Shown: positions 11,605-24,185, numbered from the stretch's first letter. The stretch is DNA of 64,000 nt from Rhizophagus irregularis (GCF_026210795.1 NC_089430.1:1178001-1242000); one strand, 5' to 3'. Made by a program: numbers and translations. The notes: a model not told the origin generated them from the letters alone.

Positions 11605-14600
11605 ATGGCTCTTAGTAATGATAAAGGTAATAATCATATATATAATATAAACATTTAATACAATTAGAATTCTAATATTTCAAACAAATTTTTAATGTAA
11701 TAAAACTAGTTTCTGGTAATATTGAATTATTTGAAAGAAGTAGTACTAAAGAATTTGGAGGAAATGACTCTAAGGAATTCAAAGAAAGTGGCTTTAAAGA
11801 ATTTGAAAAAAGTACTACCAAGGAATTTAAAGGTATATTAAATATGCTAAAATATTAAATTTTTATTTGTAAATACATTTAAATGCTATCTATAATAATA
11901 CCTTATATAATATACAAATATAGCTCGTAAGTTAATAGGTTATCTTATAATCGAATAATAATGGAATTACTTATCATTTTTATTACATTCCATGTAATTA
12001 AATAATTCATTTAATGATTAAAATACTATAGTCAGTAAGTTATTAGTTATTTAAACTTTTAATTCTTTATTTTGTTTATTTTACATAATATTCAATAACT
12101 AAATTCTTTTTTTAATTAACTATTTAATAATTAATTGTATTACAGACGGTAAGTTACAATATCATATTTATTTGTTTAATATTTTATTATAATTCAACTA
12201 ATTATATTTTTAATTAAACAACTAGATTGTAAGTGATATATTTAATTTACAGTAAATACTTTATATTATATTTATTTTTAACTAATAATTAATTAATAAT
12301 ACTAGGGTTTAAGTTATAGATTTTTATATTTCTATTATTTATATAATTTAAACTAACTAAATTCTTTATTTATATAGATCGTAAGTTATAAGTTATTTAT
12401 TCAATTCTATTATTACTTGTTGTTATAATATTTACATATAATTTAAACTAACTAAATTCTTTATTTAAAAAATTATTTTATAGGGAGTAAGTTATTTATT
12501 TAATTCTGCCTATTATTACTTATTGTTATAATATTTACATATAACTTAAACTAACTAAATTTTTTATTTAAAAAATTATTTTAATAATATAGGGAGTAAG
12601 ATATTTATTTGTTTCTATTAATACTTCTTCCTTATAAAAAATAAATGTCCGGAAAAGATGATATAAAATTTTAGGTTAAAGCAATTATAATGATGATCAC
12701 TTGTTGATCATCTTTTTGTAACAAATTTTATGAAAAAATATTTCAGGTCAATTTCCAGACAAATTCCGGACAAAAATGAATGTCCAGAAATGAGCGTGTT
12801 TTGGATCAATTTCTGTCCAGAAAATGTCTAGAAAATGTCCAGGTACTTTTAGACAAATTTTCCAGACAATTTCTGGACAATTTCCGGACACTTATTATTT
12901 ATAGGGCCTGTTATAATATTTACATATAATTTAAACTAACTAAATTATTTATTTAATAGATAGTAAGTTATAAGTTATTTATTTAATTCCGTTATTACTT
13001 ATTGATATGACATTTACATATAATTTAAAACTAAATTCTTTATTTAAAAATTATTTAATAATTTAGAGAGTAAGTTATTTATTTAATTCTATTGTCACTT
13101 ATTGTTATAATATTTGCATATAATTTAAACTAACTAATTTCTTTATTTAAAAAATTATTTAATAATTTAGAGAGTAAGTTATTTAATTAATTCTATTATT
13201 ACTTATTATTATAATATTTGCATTAATTGCATATAATTTAAACTATTAAACTAATTTCTTGTTTAAAAATTTATTTAATAATATAGGGAGTAAGTTATTT
13301 TTTTAATTACATTATTACTTATTGTTATAATGTTTGCATATAATTTAAACTAACTAAATTCTTTGTTTAAAAATTTATTTAATAATATAGGGAGTAAGTT
13401 ATTTATTTAGTTCTATTATTATTTATTGTTATAATATTTTCATATAATTTAAACTAACTAAATTATTTGTTTAAAAATTATTTAATAATACAGGGAGTAA
13501 GTTATTTATTTATTTCTATCACTTATCATTATAATATTTGCATATAATTTAAACTAATTAAATTCTTTACTTAAAAAATTATTTATTAATATAGGAAGTA
13601 TTTATTTATTTAATTCTATTATTATTTATTGTCATAATATTTGCATATAATTTAAACTAACTAAATAAAAAATATTTAATAATATAGGGAGTAAGTTATT
13701 TAATTAATTCTATAATTACTTATTATTATAATATTTGCATATAATTAAACTAACTAAATTCTTTGTTTAAAAATTTATTTAATAATATAGGGAGTAAGTT
13801 ATTTATTTAGTTCTATTATTATTTATTGTTATAATATTTTCATATAATTTAAACTAACTAAATTATTTGTTTAAAAATTATTTAATAATATAGGGAGTAA
13901 GTTATTTATTTATTTCTATCGCTTATCGTTATAATATTTGCATATAATTTAAACTAATTAAATTCTTTACTTAAAAAATTATTTAATAATATAGGAAGTA
14001 TTTATTTGTTTAATTCTATTGTTACTTATTGCTATAATATTTATATATAATTTAAATTAACTGAATTCTTTAATTAAATAGATCGTAAGTTATAAGTTAT
14101 TTATTTAATTCTGTTATTATTTATTGTTATAATATTTGCATATAATTAAACTAACTAAAGTTTTTATTTAAAAAATTATTCAATAATATTGAGAGTAAGT
14201 TATTTATTTAATTCTATATTATTGTTATAATATTTTCATATAATTTAAACTAACTAAATTCTTAAAAAAATATTTTGTAATATAGGGAGTAATTATTTGT
14301 TTAATCTATTATTACTTATTGTTATAATATTTATACTAACTTTTTACTTATAAAAATTATTTAATAATATAGCTTGTAAGTGATTTGTTGTTACTATTGT
14401 TTATTTATTTTATAAATATTTATTTGTTAATTGAATTCTATTCATATAAATTTCCGTTAATTTAGTTAGTAAGTTGTGAATTATAAGTTATTATTATTTA
14501 CATTTATACAAAAACTAAGACATAAGACATATATTATATTTAAATTTCTATTTAAATTTTAGAGTAAGTGTTGATTTTAATCTTAAATTTTAGTGTAATT

Positions 14601-15907
14601 TTTAATATAAACTTCAATAATAATTTTAATTGCTTAAATCTATATAGATATGGAAAAAGTGGAAATGCAATTATGGATAATTTTATTTCGGAAAAAAATT
14701 TAAAATGGATTCCTTATGATAAATTTGAAAATATTGAATATCTTGATAAAGGAGGATTTGGTACTATATACAAAGCTAATTGGTTTTATAATAATGAAGA
14801 TAATAAAGTAATTCTTAAATGTCATAATAATTTAAGTGAAAATTTGAATGAATTTTTAAATGAAGTATGATAATATTTTATTTATTTTTTTAATTTGAAT
14901 CATAATTAATTTGTACTAATATATTATCAACTTTTTTATAGTGGGAATATCACGTAAGTTGTTTAGATTCAAATGATATTATTTATTTTTATGGGTTTAC
15001 AAAAGATCCAGATACTTTGAAATATATGGCAGTAATGGATTATGCAAACAAGGGTAATTTAAGAGGAAACTTAACAATAATAATCAAAAGTGGTTGGAAT
15101 AAAAAATTATATATGTTATTTGGAATTATTTCTGGACTTAATGGTATACATAGACAAAATCTTATTCATTGTGATTTTCATGATGGCAATATTTTAAATC
15201 ATAATGAAAGAAAAGTTTATATTAGTGATTTAGGATTATGTAAATCTATAAGATCATTTTTGAAAAAATATGATATTTATGGTGTTATACCATTTATGGC
15301 ACCAGAAGTTTTAAGAGGCAATTCTTATACTCCAGCTAGTGATATATATAGTTTTTCTATGATTATGTGGGAATTTACATCTGGGGTACCACCATTTAAT
15401 AATAGAGCACATGATTTTCAACTTAGTTTAAGTATTTGTGAAGGTGAACGTCCTGAAATTATTGAAAATGCTCCACAATGTTATGTAGATTTGATGAAAA
15501 AGTGTTGGGATGAAACCCCATTAAAAAGGCCATCTTCTGAAGAAGTGTTAAATATTATTAGTGATTGGATTTTTCTTCCATCTAATGTGAAAGTTGAAGA
15601 TATTAATGAAGAATTAAAATGCAATATTATGGAATTTATAAATGCACCAATTGAGCATAACAATAATCTTGCTACTGAGTCTCATCCACAAGCATATTAT
15701 ACAAGTCGCTTACTTGATTTTACTAGTAAACAGTTGAATGAAACTCTTAAAAATAGAGATTTGCAAGCTTATTATTCAAGTCAATCTACTAGTGGAAAAG
15801 TGAATGAAGAAAGTGAAGATTCACAAGCTAGTGTAAAATTAAATGAAATGCTAGTAAATAAAGATTTAGATGATTGTATAGTTAATTTGAAGTCATTAGG
15901 TATGTAA
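11605..15907 (+). CDS. TKL-type protein kinase with iterated-intron 5' region
   Basis: The kinase domain is encoded by exons 14648-14864 and 14942-15907 (or 15899). The join is phase 0 across a 77-bp intron (NE-WEYHV). Visible motifs are the P-loop GGFGTIY, the VILK lysine, HCDFHDGN in place of HRDLxxxN, DLG in place of DFG, and FMAPEV. The 5' part starts at ATG 11605 (MALSNDK, donor at 11627), followed by exon 11710-11832 with four KEF-containing repeats (STKEF, DSKEF, FKEF, TTKEF), both phase 1. Between 11833 and 14647 lie about 25 short introns separated by 3-nt exons. The transcript may continue past 15907: a donor at 15900 and an acceptor at 16136 would give a short E-L-F-K-H tail, as in sister genes. 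If the 5' exons are not used, translation could start at ATG 14672. Regulation cannot be seen. Confidence 0.75.
11921..14569 (+). repeat. Tandem array of ~100-bp introns separated by 3-nt micro-exons
   Basis: Twenty-two sites match (T/C)AG-NNN-GTAAGT or a close donor, spaced about 75-125 bp apart apart from one gap widened by a MITE. Triplets start at 11924, 12032, 12146, 12226, 12378, 12484, 12593, 12960, 13067, 13171, 13287, 13391, 13494, 13595, 13688, 13791, 13894, 13995, 14082, 14286, 14373 and 14466. Nine triplets are GGA; the others include AGA, GAA, ATC, CTC and TCA. Two further sites are decayed (12306 with donor TTAAGT; 14192 with acceptor TTG). A last site has a single base between AG and GTAAGT (14563). 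The intron bodies are near-identical (ATTTGCATATAATTTAAAC and TTTAATAATATAG motifs). Confidence 0.85.
12628..12908. mobile_element. MITE inserted in the intron array
   Basis: About 280 bp interrupt one intron unit. The ends are inverted: the left has CTTATAAAAAATAAATGTCC and the right, read inversely, has CCTATAAATAATAAGTGTCC, both continuing GGAAA. The interior is rich in TGTCCAGAAA/TTTCTGGACA motifs and contains a TGATGATCA palindrome. It has no coding capacity. Neighbouring intron units lack it. Exact ends and target duplication are uncertain. Confidence 0.65.
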
Positions 15908-17226
15908 TATAGTACATAAAAAGAAATAATTTTGCAAATTATTTCAGTTATGTGAAATTAATTTTATTTATTTAATTATTTAGATATTAAAACAGATAAA
16001 AAATAACTAGTAATAATTATTTGTCTTTTTATAAGAATTTATAGTTTTTTTTATGTGATATTTTTAGTTTGTAATTTAAATAATTCCTTTTTTTATATTT
16101 TATTCTTTTATTCATATATGTATTCTCTTTTTTCAGAATTATTTAAACACTAAGGCTAGAGTAGTAAATATTTTACAAATTTCTTAGTTTGTGATAAAAT
16201 AAATTTTTTTTTAACTTTCCCAAATATTAAATATAAATTATAAAATAATTCTAAAATATAAAATTTAAAATAAAAATTTTTTTTATATTCATTATTTCAA
16301 TAGCTAATTGTATTTTATTTATATTGTTAACTTTTATTCTTAATATTATATTTAAAACCTGCAAAAATATTCTTTATCAATTTAAGAAATTATATTATTA
16401 AAACAACATTATACATAATTATACATAATTACTCTAACTTTATAAAAAGTAATGACAGGCAGTCTAATGGTCAAATTGTGAAATACAAATTTTTTAAAGC
16501 TTTTTTGCTTACAGCATTTGTAAAATTATTTCAGTAGTTATTTAGAATTTTTTTATTCAGATCATATTAACATTTCCTAATAAAGATGTATATGGAAGTT
16601 ATTCAGCATGTCTAAGTGACAAAAAAGCAATTAATTTTACATTTGCCTATTCAATTCAGAAGGTTATTTTTGTCTTATAAGCTAATTTTAAATAAATCTT
16701 TTTAATAATCTTAATCCTTCACATTTGATAATTGATTATGTAAAAGGTATTTGCACAAAATATGACTTTTTAATTTATATTTTACAAAAAATTTTATTGT
16801 TAGTTGATCATATATACAAGTTTTTTGGAATAATATCCATAAAAATAATCATTTATTAGACTTTCTCTATAGAGAAATAGAGATAATACAAATAATGTAA
16901 CAACTAATAATAATAAAACAAAGATGTTGATCTAACAAAAATCTTTTCCACTGGATAAATAGTAAATTGAAAATATAATGAAGTATACAATTATAATAAC
17001 AATAGAAGTAAAGGAAGCAATAAGTATTAAAGAACACCTGATAAAATTTCCACCCTGATTTTCAAGCGCCACTGATTGCTAGAATTATTCGAACCAATCA
17101 AAATGATTTTATGATTTGAAACGTAAACATATTTTAAGAAATAATTGATAACCAACAATTATTCATATTTTTGTTTTTACTTAAGGTTTTTCCAGTACAA
17201 TTCCATCATGTTTTACTTTTACATAG
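15908..17226. other. Intergenic DNA downstream of the kinase
   Basis: AT-rich. The only feature is a possible last kinase exon at 16137-16153, preceded by TTTTTTCAG. Spliced from the donor at 15900 in phase 1, it ends with TAA. Confidence 0.45.
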
Positions 17227-17326
17227 GTTCACAAGTGGATCTTCCGTTGCTGATAAACTTACATCATCTTTACGTAATCTTTATAATAATTTAAATCAAA
17301 CTACTGAAATGTTGTTCCACACACAG
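17227..17326 (+). pseudogene. Orphan exon, unknown protein
   Basis: A 100-nt open stretch is bounded by an AG acceptor (17225-17226) and a GTAATC donor (17327). It encodes 33 residues with natural composition, beginning FTSGSSVADKLTSSL and ending TEMLFHTQ. No neighbouring exons are recognised, so it is probably a leftover of a degraded or displaced gene. The family is not recognised. Confidence 0.35.
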
Positions 17327-18374
17327 GTAATCTAATAATTTATTATCTTATTTTTGAAAGGATTTTATTACCTTAGTACTACTATTTTGTGATAGTCTAT
17401 TTATAGTATGTTTATAGTATTATAGTATCATATTTTTATAACAACGTAATTTAATTTATTTTATGTTTTTCCTTCCCCCTTTCTTTACGATACATTTTTA
17501 TTAGTTTTTAATTCATACAATGATTTTGATTTTTCAAGACTGTCACAAAAAAAAATCTTGTAGGTGCCGGTTTATACAAATTATTTTAAAAAGGTATTTA
17601 ATTTAATTTAATATCAAAAGGTAAAATGATTAAATATTCTAATCATTTCAGAACCTTTGGGTCGCCAAATAAGATTTAAAAATATTTTAATTTTTTCATA
17701 TAATAAAATACTAGGTGAAAAGAAATACAAAATATTCATTCATTTATAATGACGATTTAAATTAGTTTCAATTTACAACAAGATTTTTTTGAGCCAGTTG
17801 AATAAAATTGATCTAAATATTAATCTGGGAATAGTTGCTGTTACTGCTGAAAAAGAAGAATATTTATAAATAAAATTTGTGCAAGTTATATTCTTAATAT
17901 GAATGATAATAATCCAAATGCTTTAAAATGGATAAAAAGTGTAAAATCTAATGGTTAGTGAAGTATGATATTATTGTAAATTCGTAATAAAAGAATTTTT
18001 CAAACAACATGGAATAGAACAAATAATACATTTTAGTTGTAAATTGCAAATTATTGGATTACTATAGCAATGTATTCAAAAAAAATACTTTATGCATATT
18101 CATAGCAAGTTTTCAATATGTTATTACTTAATGCTTTATATATATATATATTTGAGAAGTGTTTTCCCTCAATTTGCTCAAAAGTAATGCTGATGGTTTA
18201 TGCAGTAAGAATGCTGGAGTCAAATTATATCTATTCTGAAGCAAGCAAAAATTTCATATTATCCTATACTAAGTCAACATCCTAGTTTACATCAGATGGT
18301 GAAAAACTAGGTCTTCAACAAAGAGATCATTAATTGAACATTATATGACAAGCGAAATTTACTTCCTACGTGCG
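17327..18374. other. Intergenic AT-rich DNA
   Basis: Nothing beyond AT-rich sequence was recognised here. Confidence 0.4.
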
Positions 18375-18625
18375 AAATATATTTTTATTTTAAAATAATA
18401 TTTTCAATGAACTTACTAATATCATTGTTACATTAGTCCAATTATCGAGATTTTGTTTAAATCTTTTTGAATTACAAGTTTGACACTTAATCCTTCTCTG
18501 TATTTATTTGCTTGCACTCAAAACATCTTTCAAATTTTTCTTCATTATTTTTTGAATGACAAGAACCACAATATTTATCTTTAACTACTTGTTTGCGACT
18601 TTGTGTCGAACACATACGTATTTAG
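18375..18625 (-). pseudogene. Relic of a kinase N-terminal module
   Basis: On the minus strand, broken frames spell the Cys-pair module that opens the kinases of this window: CGSCHSKN, then RCFECKQINTEK, then after a frame change CQTCNSKRFKQNLDNWTN, and after another NDISKFIEN. It compares well with the first exon of the kinase at 34434-36032. The frame breaks and the absence of kinase sequence downstream mark it as a decayed duplicate. Confidence 0.7.
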
Positions 18626-20612
18626 TTCTTCTCAATTTAATTGATTAATAACGCAAATAAACTAGTTTATCAGCAAGTTTACCATTAAAATTTTTTAATT
18701 TTTTTTTAGTAAACTTAACTGCCGGAAAATGTTAAAAAAAATTTATAATGAATAGTCATCAAATTTGTCATTATAAATCAAAATAGTTACTATAAAAGCT
18801 TCTTATTCTAAATGGCTTCTATGAATTTAAAAAATGATGAATGTAAGAATAGGATGAAGAATAAGTCAGCGTTGATATTAGTGAGTAGTGATACAGTAAG
18901 ATCATTAACAGGAAATATCTCTAACGTGAGAAATTCATTTCTTATGTTATGGAGGTAACGTTCAGAGATATGCATATTTATTTATTTATTTATTTTTTTT
19001 AAGGAATGACTAGGCGTAACCCGTCGAGGATGATACTTGCCATCAAGTAAGAGAGTAATAATAACACACTTATATATTGTTACCATATCTTAAAGAAATT
19101 CATTATAGCAATCTATTGTTATAGAAAAAAATTATCTCACTAATTAATATGAAAAAACAAATTTCCAGAAAAATTAATAATAACGATCTATTGTCATGAA
19201 AAAAAAAATTCCCCATAAAAATTAATTATAGTGATATATTGTTATGAAAAAGAATTATTGGTACAAGAAAAAAAAATTTAAAAAAGGGGGAGCCGAAAAA
19301 ATTAGATCGGTTAGAAAAAAAAAACGAAAAAAATAAAAAAAAAATTTCATTGGATTAGATGAACAACATGCATGACTTGCTGATCAAGCGGGTCTTAACT
19401 ATAAAAAATGATGTAATGCAAAACCTCCATTACTAGCCTCTTGGGATAATGTAATCAGCCGCAGCTGCTGTTTATCTTTTTTTTTTTTACCGATTCTTCA
19501 AAGACTGAAATTATTTTTTATTAGTATTTTTTATTCTTCGGTTTTCTTTCAATAGTTTTTGTCTAATATCAAAAAAATTTTATTAATCATTTTTTTTATT
19601 TTCAGTATTTTAGTTCAATACCAAAATAAATATTTTCTAATCATTTTTTTTTGTTTTTGGTTTTTAAAAGTTCAATATTATTTCTTTGGTTCAAAATTTT
19701 TTTTATTGGTTTTTTTTTATCCTTTATTTTACTTTTCAGGTTTTTTACTATTATTCATTTTTGATTTTGCAATTTTTTCTTATTGTTAAATAGATTAAAA
19801 GTCTTTTTTTAAACACAAAATTGGAGTTTGTTAGGATAATGTAGTTTATTTCTAATTTTTATTATTTTTCTTAGTTTGACCTAACTATGTTTTCCGGTTA
19901 TAAAAAATAATACACATGTATGACACATTATTATTATTACACAAGTATTCCCTTATTTCTATTGCATAAAAAAAACGCTTATAAATATCCATTTTATAAT
20001 ACATCCCAATTTCAGTTCATTATGCAACCTAAAAAGTAAATTATAAAATAAATAATTAGTAAAATTGAGAATTATAGATCAAGTAGACGAAAAATATTGT
20101 TAAGTATGTCAAGACATTCGAGTGGATAGGGTTGAATATAACGTTCAATTTACTTGAATTGGTGTATGGCCTGAGAAGTAAGTTGAACTCTGATGAAAAA
20201 CTGTTTCGCAATGGGGTTGTACCTTTTTTTTTTATTTTTTTTTTAGTGGTGAACGTATTAATTATATGATAGAGAACATACAATCAAAACCAAAGTAAAA
20301 CTGAAGTTTGAAAATAAACAAAAGTCTTAATACCACACCTTCACCATATCCAATGAAGTAGTAGTATTTTTCATATACTAACAGCCCTAATATACACTTG
20401 TTTTGGGAAACAGGATTCAGTTTGAAAATAATTTACTATACTCATTCATTATTTGAATTATCGAATTTTAAGTTTTAATTAAAGTTAAAAAAAAAACTTC
20501 CATTTTGATTAATTATACGTAGGTATTATCGGTAAGATCATTTCGATAGTAAGGCATTTTAGGAAAAGGTTTACTTTATAGGAATTAACCAAAAATTAAA
20601 ATAAATTCCTGC
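18626..20612. other. Intergenic AT-rich DNA with short repeats
   Basis: No gene. Around 19090-19270 the motif AGCAATCTATTGTTAT and relatives recur three times, resembling the arms of the 8961-10119 element. A T-rich run covers 19480-19800. Confidence 0.45.
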
Positions 20613-20620
20613 ATTGTTTG

Positions 20621-20854
20621 AGGACCCAGAAATATATATAAAAGGGTCAGGTTTGAGTTTGCGTATTTTGAACTAAAAAAATCATGAAAATCTTACCTTT
20701 TTTAGATAATTTTTGATAATTTCAGTCAGAATTTTATTTCCTATTATAGTAACCGACTGACATTATCATAATTCCGGCCCTGAAAACATGCGTACAGCTC
20801 ATAGTAAAAAATTTTTTTCATCACCTGACCCCTATATATATATTTCTGGGTCCT
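20621..20854. mobile_element. hAT-type MITE, 234 bp, with 8-bp target duplication
   Basis: The terminal inverted repeat is AGGACCCAGAAATATATATA on the left, with its inverse ending CTGGGTCCT on the right. The inner GGGTCAGGT and ACCTGACCC also match. The element is flanked by a perfect ATTGTTTG at 20613-20620 and 20855-20862. It is non-coding. Fragments of the same family lie at 36561-36600, 48380-48452 and 53355-53505. Confidence 0.9.
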
Positions 20855-20862
20855 ATTGTTTG

Positions 20863-22365
20863 TATGAAAAACCTGTTCTAACTTGATTTTCGTCTAGATC
20901 TCAAAACTATATCAATTAACATGATGAATTTTTTTGCAATCAAAAAATCAATGACTTTTTTTATTTCTTTTTTTCTTTTTTTTTAGGATAATGAAAGAGA
21001 AGAATTTAAAATTAATTTTAGCAGATATTTTTGTAATTACGTTCTTTATGATGAAATCAAATTTAATTTTTTAGTTATATTTATGATTAATCGACAAATT
21101 TTTTCTACAAAAAAAAATTGGCAAAAAATTTAGGTAACAATTAATTTCGATTTTTTAATTGGTTTTTTTTTTAAATGATGACCTATTTTACTTTATTTTA
21201 TTTTTTTCCAAATTTATTATTATTATTAAATTTCGATTAAATTTGACATATTCCATAATTATAAATCTTAACGTGACAAATTTGTTGAACGTTCTACTTT
21301 GCATTTTGGGGTGTTTATTTCCGATAGTTCGATTGAAAAAGAGAATCAGTTGATATTCTGCTATTGTTGTCAATACACCACGAATTTGTTGAGAGATTAA
21401 ATAGATTAAATACTAGTGGTTACTCATAATGCAACAACATCTAATGACTGTAAAAAATTATCCTTATATATGTATAATTTAATAAAATACACTGCTGTAC
21501 ATACTGTACAAAGTACATATATTACCGGTATGTGTATTACTGTATTATGTACTTACTATATTACCTCTTAATTTACAAAAGCCAGTTGGTAATTTCTCTG
21601 TAAAGTGTGTTTTGGTCTAATATTAGTCTTTGGGAAAACCTTTCGCTTATCACTTTTAAAGAGGTCGTTGTTAATTGATAAAATTCACATTTTATATATT
21701 TTGAAAACTTCTAAACTATAAATTACAATAATTTTACTTTTAAGTGTAGCTTGACAACTCTTTATATTAATTCTTTCGATCTTATGGATAATAATATAGT
21801 AATATGGAATTGTTAGGAACTAAATTGTCTTGAAAAATAAAATTATTTGACTTTAATATCTTTTTTATTTTATTTTGATAATTCGTGTGTTAGAAAAAAA
21901 AATCATATACTAAGCAATTAAAATCATGTATCCTAGATAAATCACTTATTTGGTAAATCAAATTTGACTGATTGATCCCGGGCTCCTGAAGTGCTGAATA
22001 ACTACTATGTATTAATGATATTAAATTTATAATATATTTACAACAAATATTGCATTCAATATTTGTTCCTTTATATAGTCAAAATATAGAGAACAAGCGG
22101 GCGAAAAGTATTTTAAATGACAAGTTTCTTTTAACCTTATTCTTTTCGTCGCTTCCAATTTAATACACTAACGAATCAAAAATTTTCAACTTTCAATATA
22201 GCGTGAATATAAAAAAAAAGTCTTAATTTTATTATATAAAAAATTGTAATGTTCCGTATACATGATTATGTTCATTTAATGTAATTTTTGGCTTCATGAT
22301 CTCAAATTTTGAATAAAAATCATAATATACTATTGTATTTCAATATTTACGCAACAAGGTTACAA
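20863..22365. other. Intergenic AT-rich DNA
   Basis: No supported gene or RNA. Open frames on both strands at 21159-21373 overlap each other and look like chance. Confidence 0.5.
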
Positions 22366-22368
22366 TAA

Positions 22369-22514
22369 GGGCAGTGATATATATTAGCTAATATTAATTT
22401 AATAGTAAGATGTTATGACCAATCACAACCATTTCACATGGTTTATATTATGTGACCTAAGATTATCTTTTACTCCCCCACCCCTAAAATATTAGCTAAT
22501 ATATGTCATTGCCC
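22369..22514. mobile_element. PIF/Harbinger-like (Tourist) MITE, 146 bp
   Basis: Inverted ends GGGCAGTGATATATATTAGC and GCTAATATATGTCATTGCCC are flanked by the trinucleotide TAA at 22366-22368 and 22515-22517. A 3-bp TWA duplication and a GGG start fit PIF/Harbinger-derived MITEs. It has no coding capacity. Confidence 0.75.
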
Positions 22515-22796
22515 TAATTTTACATGTTATAAAGTTAACTGGAAGACTGGTCATAAACGGATAAACCACACGATGAATACTCCATATTAATAAACTAAGG
22601 GTTTGAAAAAGTATACTAATGTTTGGGACGCAGAATAACTTTAATTTGTTTGTCATTTAAGAGAGTTGAACGATTTCATATTTTGAACATTATTTCTACA
22701 ATTCAAAATCAACCAACAAGAGTAATATTTATAACTCTGCTTAGTAGTAGTACTTCAAATTTTGACGTGTTTCTTCTGACAAAATTTAAGCACTTT

Positions 22797-23030
22797 TTAT
22801 TTGGAAATTGTCCAGGTTATATCTATATTCCAAAGTATTGCTGAGCCAATAATTGGATTAACGGCTTTTTTTACTCCCAATATAGGAATACGGTTGCTAC
22901 TTGCTTCTTCGATTAGATCAATTAGTATTTGGTTGCATCCCTTGGCTGCATGAGGAACTAGGGATAAAAACAACTCCACCAAATTTTCATTGTCAAGCCA
23001 AGGAAAAGAATTATGTAATAGGCTAGGATC
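22797..23030 (-). pseudogene. Unrecognised coding fragment
   Basis: The minus-strand frame is open for 77 codons from just after a TGA to a stop, without an ATG start. The sequence has natural protein composition: FPWLDNENLVELFLSLVPH, then CNQILIDLIEEASSN, then PIIGSAILWNIDITW. It is probably an exon or relic of a degraded gene. No domain was recognised. Confidence 0.35.
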
Positions 23031-23365
23031 TCATTGGTAATTGTAATAATTTTTTTTTGACCTTTGATTAGATAGGATTCTGCTTCTTTCAATTCAATTT
23101 TCTGTTCTTAAGTTTTCAGAAAGTTAGAAGTAAAAGTTATTTCCACATGATGGTTTCTTTCATAGTTAAATACATCATTGACTGATATTTATTACAGTAT
23201 TAAGTTTTAGATAACGATAATTAGCTTATAACTTTATAAACAAATAATATATGGCATAAATAACCTAGAAATGCTTCATCTATACCTAAATTATGTCTTC
23301 AAAATGAATACATCATGTTTTAACTCAAAAAGTTTCCCAATTATTTAATTCTATAAATAAGAATT

Positions 23366-24185
23366 CACGTGCGTTAAAATTAAAAATGATCGGCCGAATT
23401 TTTTATAGAATTCTCAGCCCACGTTACAATCGTTACATGGTAGATCAGAAATACGTAATTATGCATAACAGCATAAGTATTGTTCTTACTTCAATATATA
23501 ATTGACTGATATAAATTAAAAAAAATGCTCTGTCTATGTATCTAATTTATGGCTTTGGAATAATTACATTCCCCAATTTTCTTAACAATCGTGTTATTTC
23601 AATTCTATCAAGTGCGTTGTAAAGTCTAAGCCCGTGATAGATCACGCTGCCACCTTAGCCTTAACAAAATAATACTTTATTAGTAATATAAATAAATACA
23701 ATAATATGCTTGGTTTAGTAAACACATCCACAAAATTCGTATCGTTTTCCACTCGGTCAAATATCACCCCTTTTTATATACTATAACAACCTTATAATAA
23801 ATCCTCTCTGTAAAAAATAAAATCCCCTGTCAATTTCACCTTTTTACAGTTTGTATCTTTTCAATTTTTACACTTCCAGAATATGTAATATTCATAAATT
23901 ATCCCTTCTGTAAGATCCCTAAATTATCCATTCTGTAAAATCCCCAAATCACATATTTTCTAGTTTAGCGTCATCTTAGACATTAAATTTGTAACATTAT
24001 ACAATTCTAAATTACTAAAATTTATATACTAATTCTAAATATAATACTGCGCCCCACAATTAATAAATTTACTACGGCATTACAGCGTTTAAATTAAAAA
24101 TGATCAGCAATAATCGGTTGTAAAAATTCAGCCCACATTATGGCTGATCAGCAGTACGTAATTATGCATAAGTATTCTTCCAGTA
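23366..24185. repeat. Pair of direct repeats upstream of the kinase array
   Basis: Two diverged copies of a roughly 110-bp segment (23372-23480 and 24085-24180) share TTAAAAATGATCRGC, TCAGCCCAC and TACGTAATTATGCATAA blocks. Between them, 23820-23960 carries short repeats of TTATCCNTTCTGTAA. No gene was seen. It may be duplicated promoter DNA of the kinase array. Confidence 0.5.

Noticed and set aside
19559-19789. 76-codon Phe-rich open frame
   Set aside because: Starts at TTG and is encoded by a T-rich low-complexity run. No gene features.
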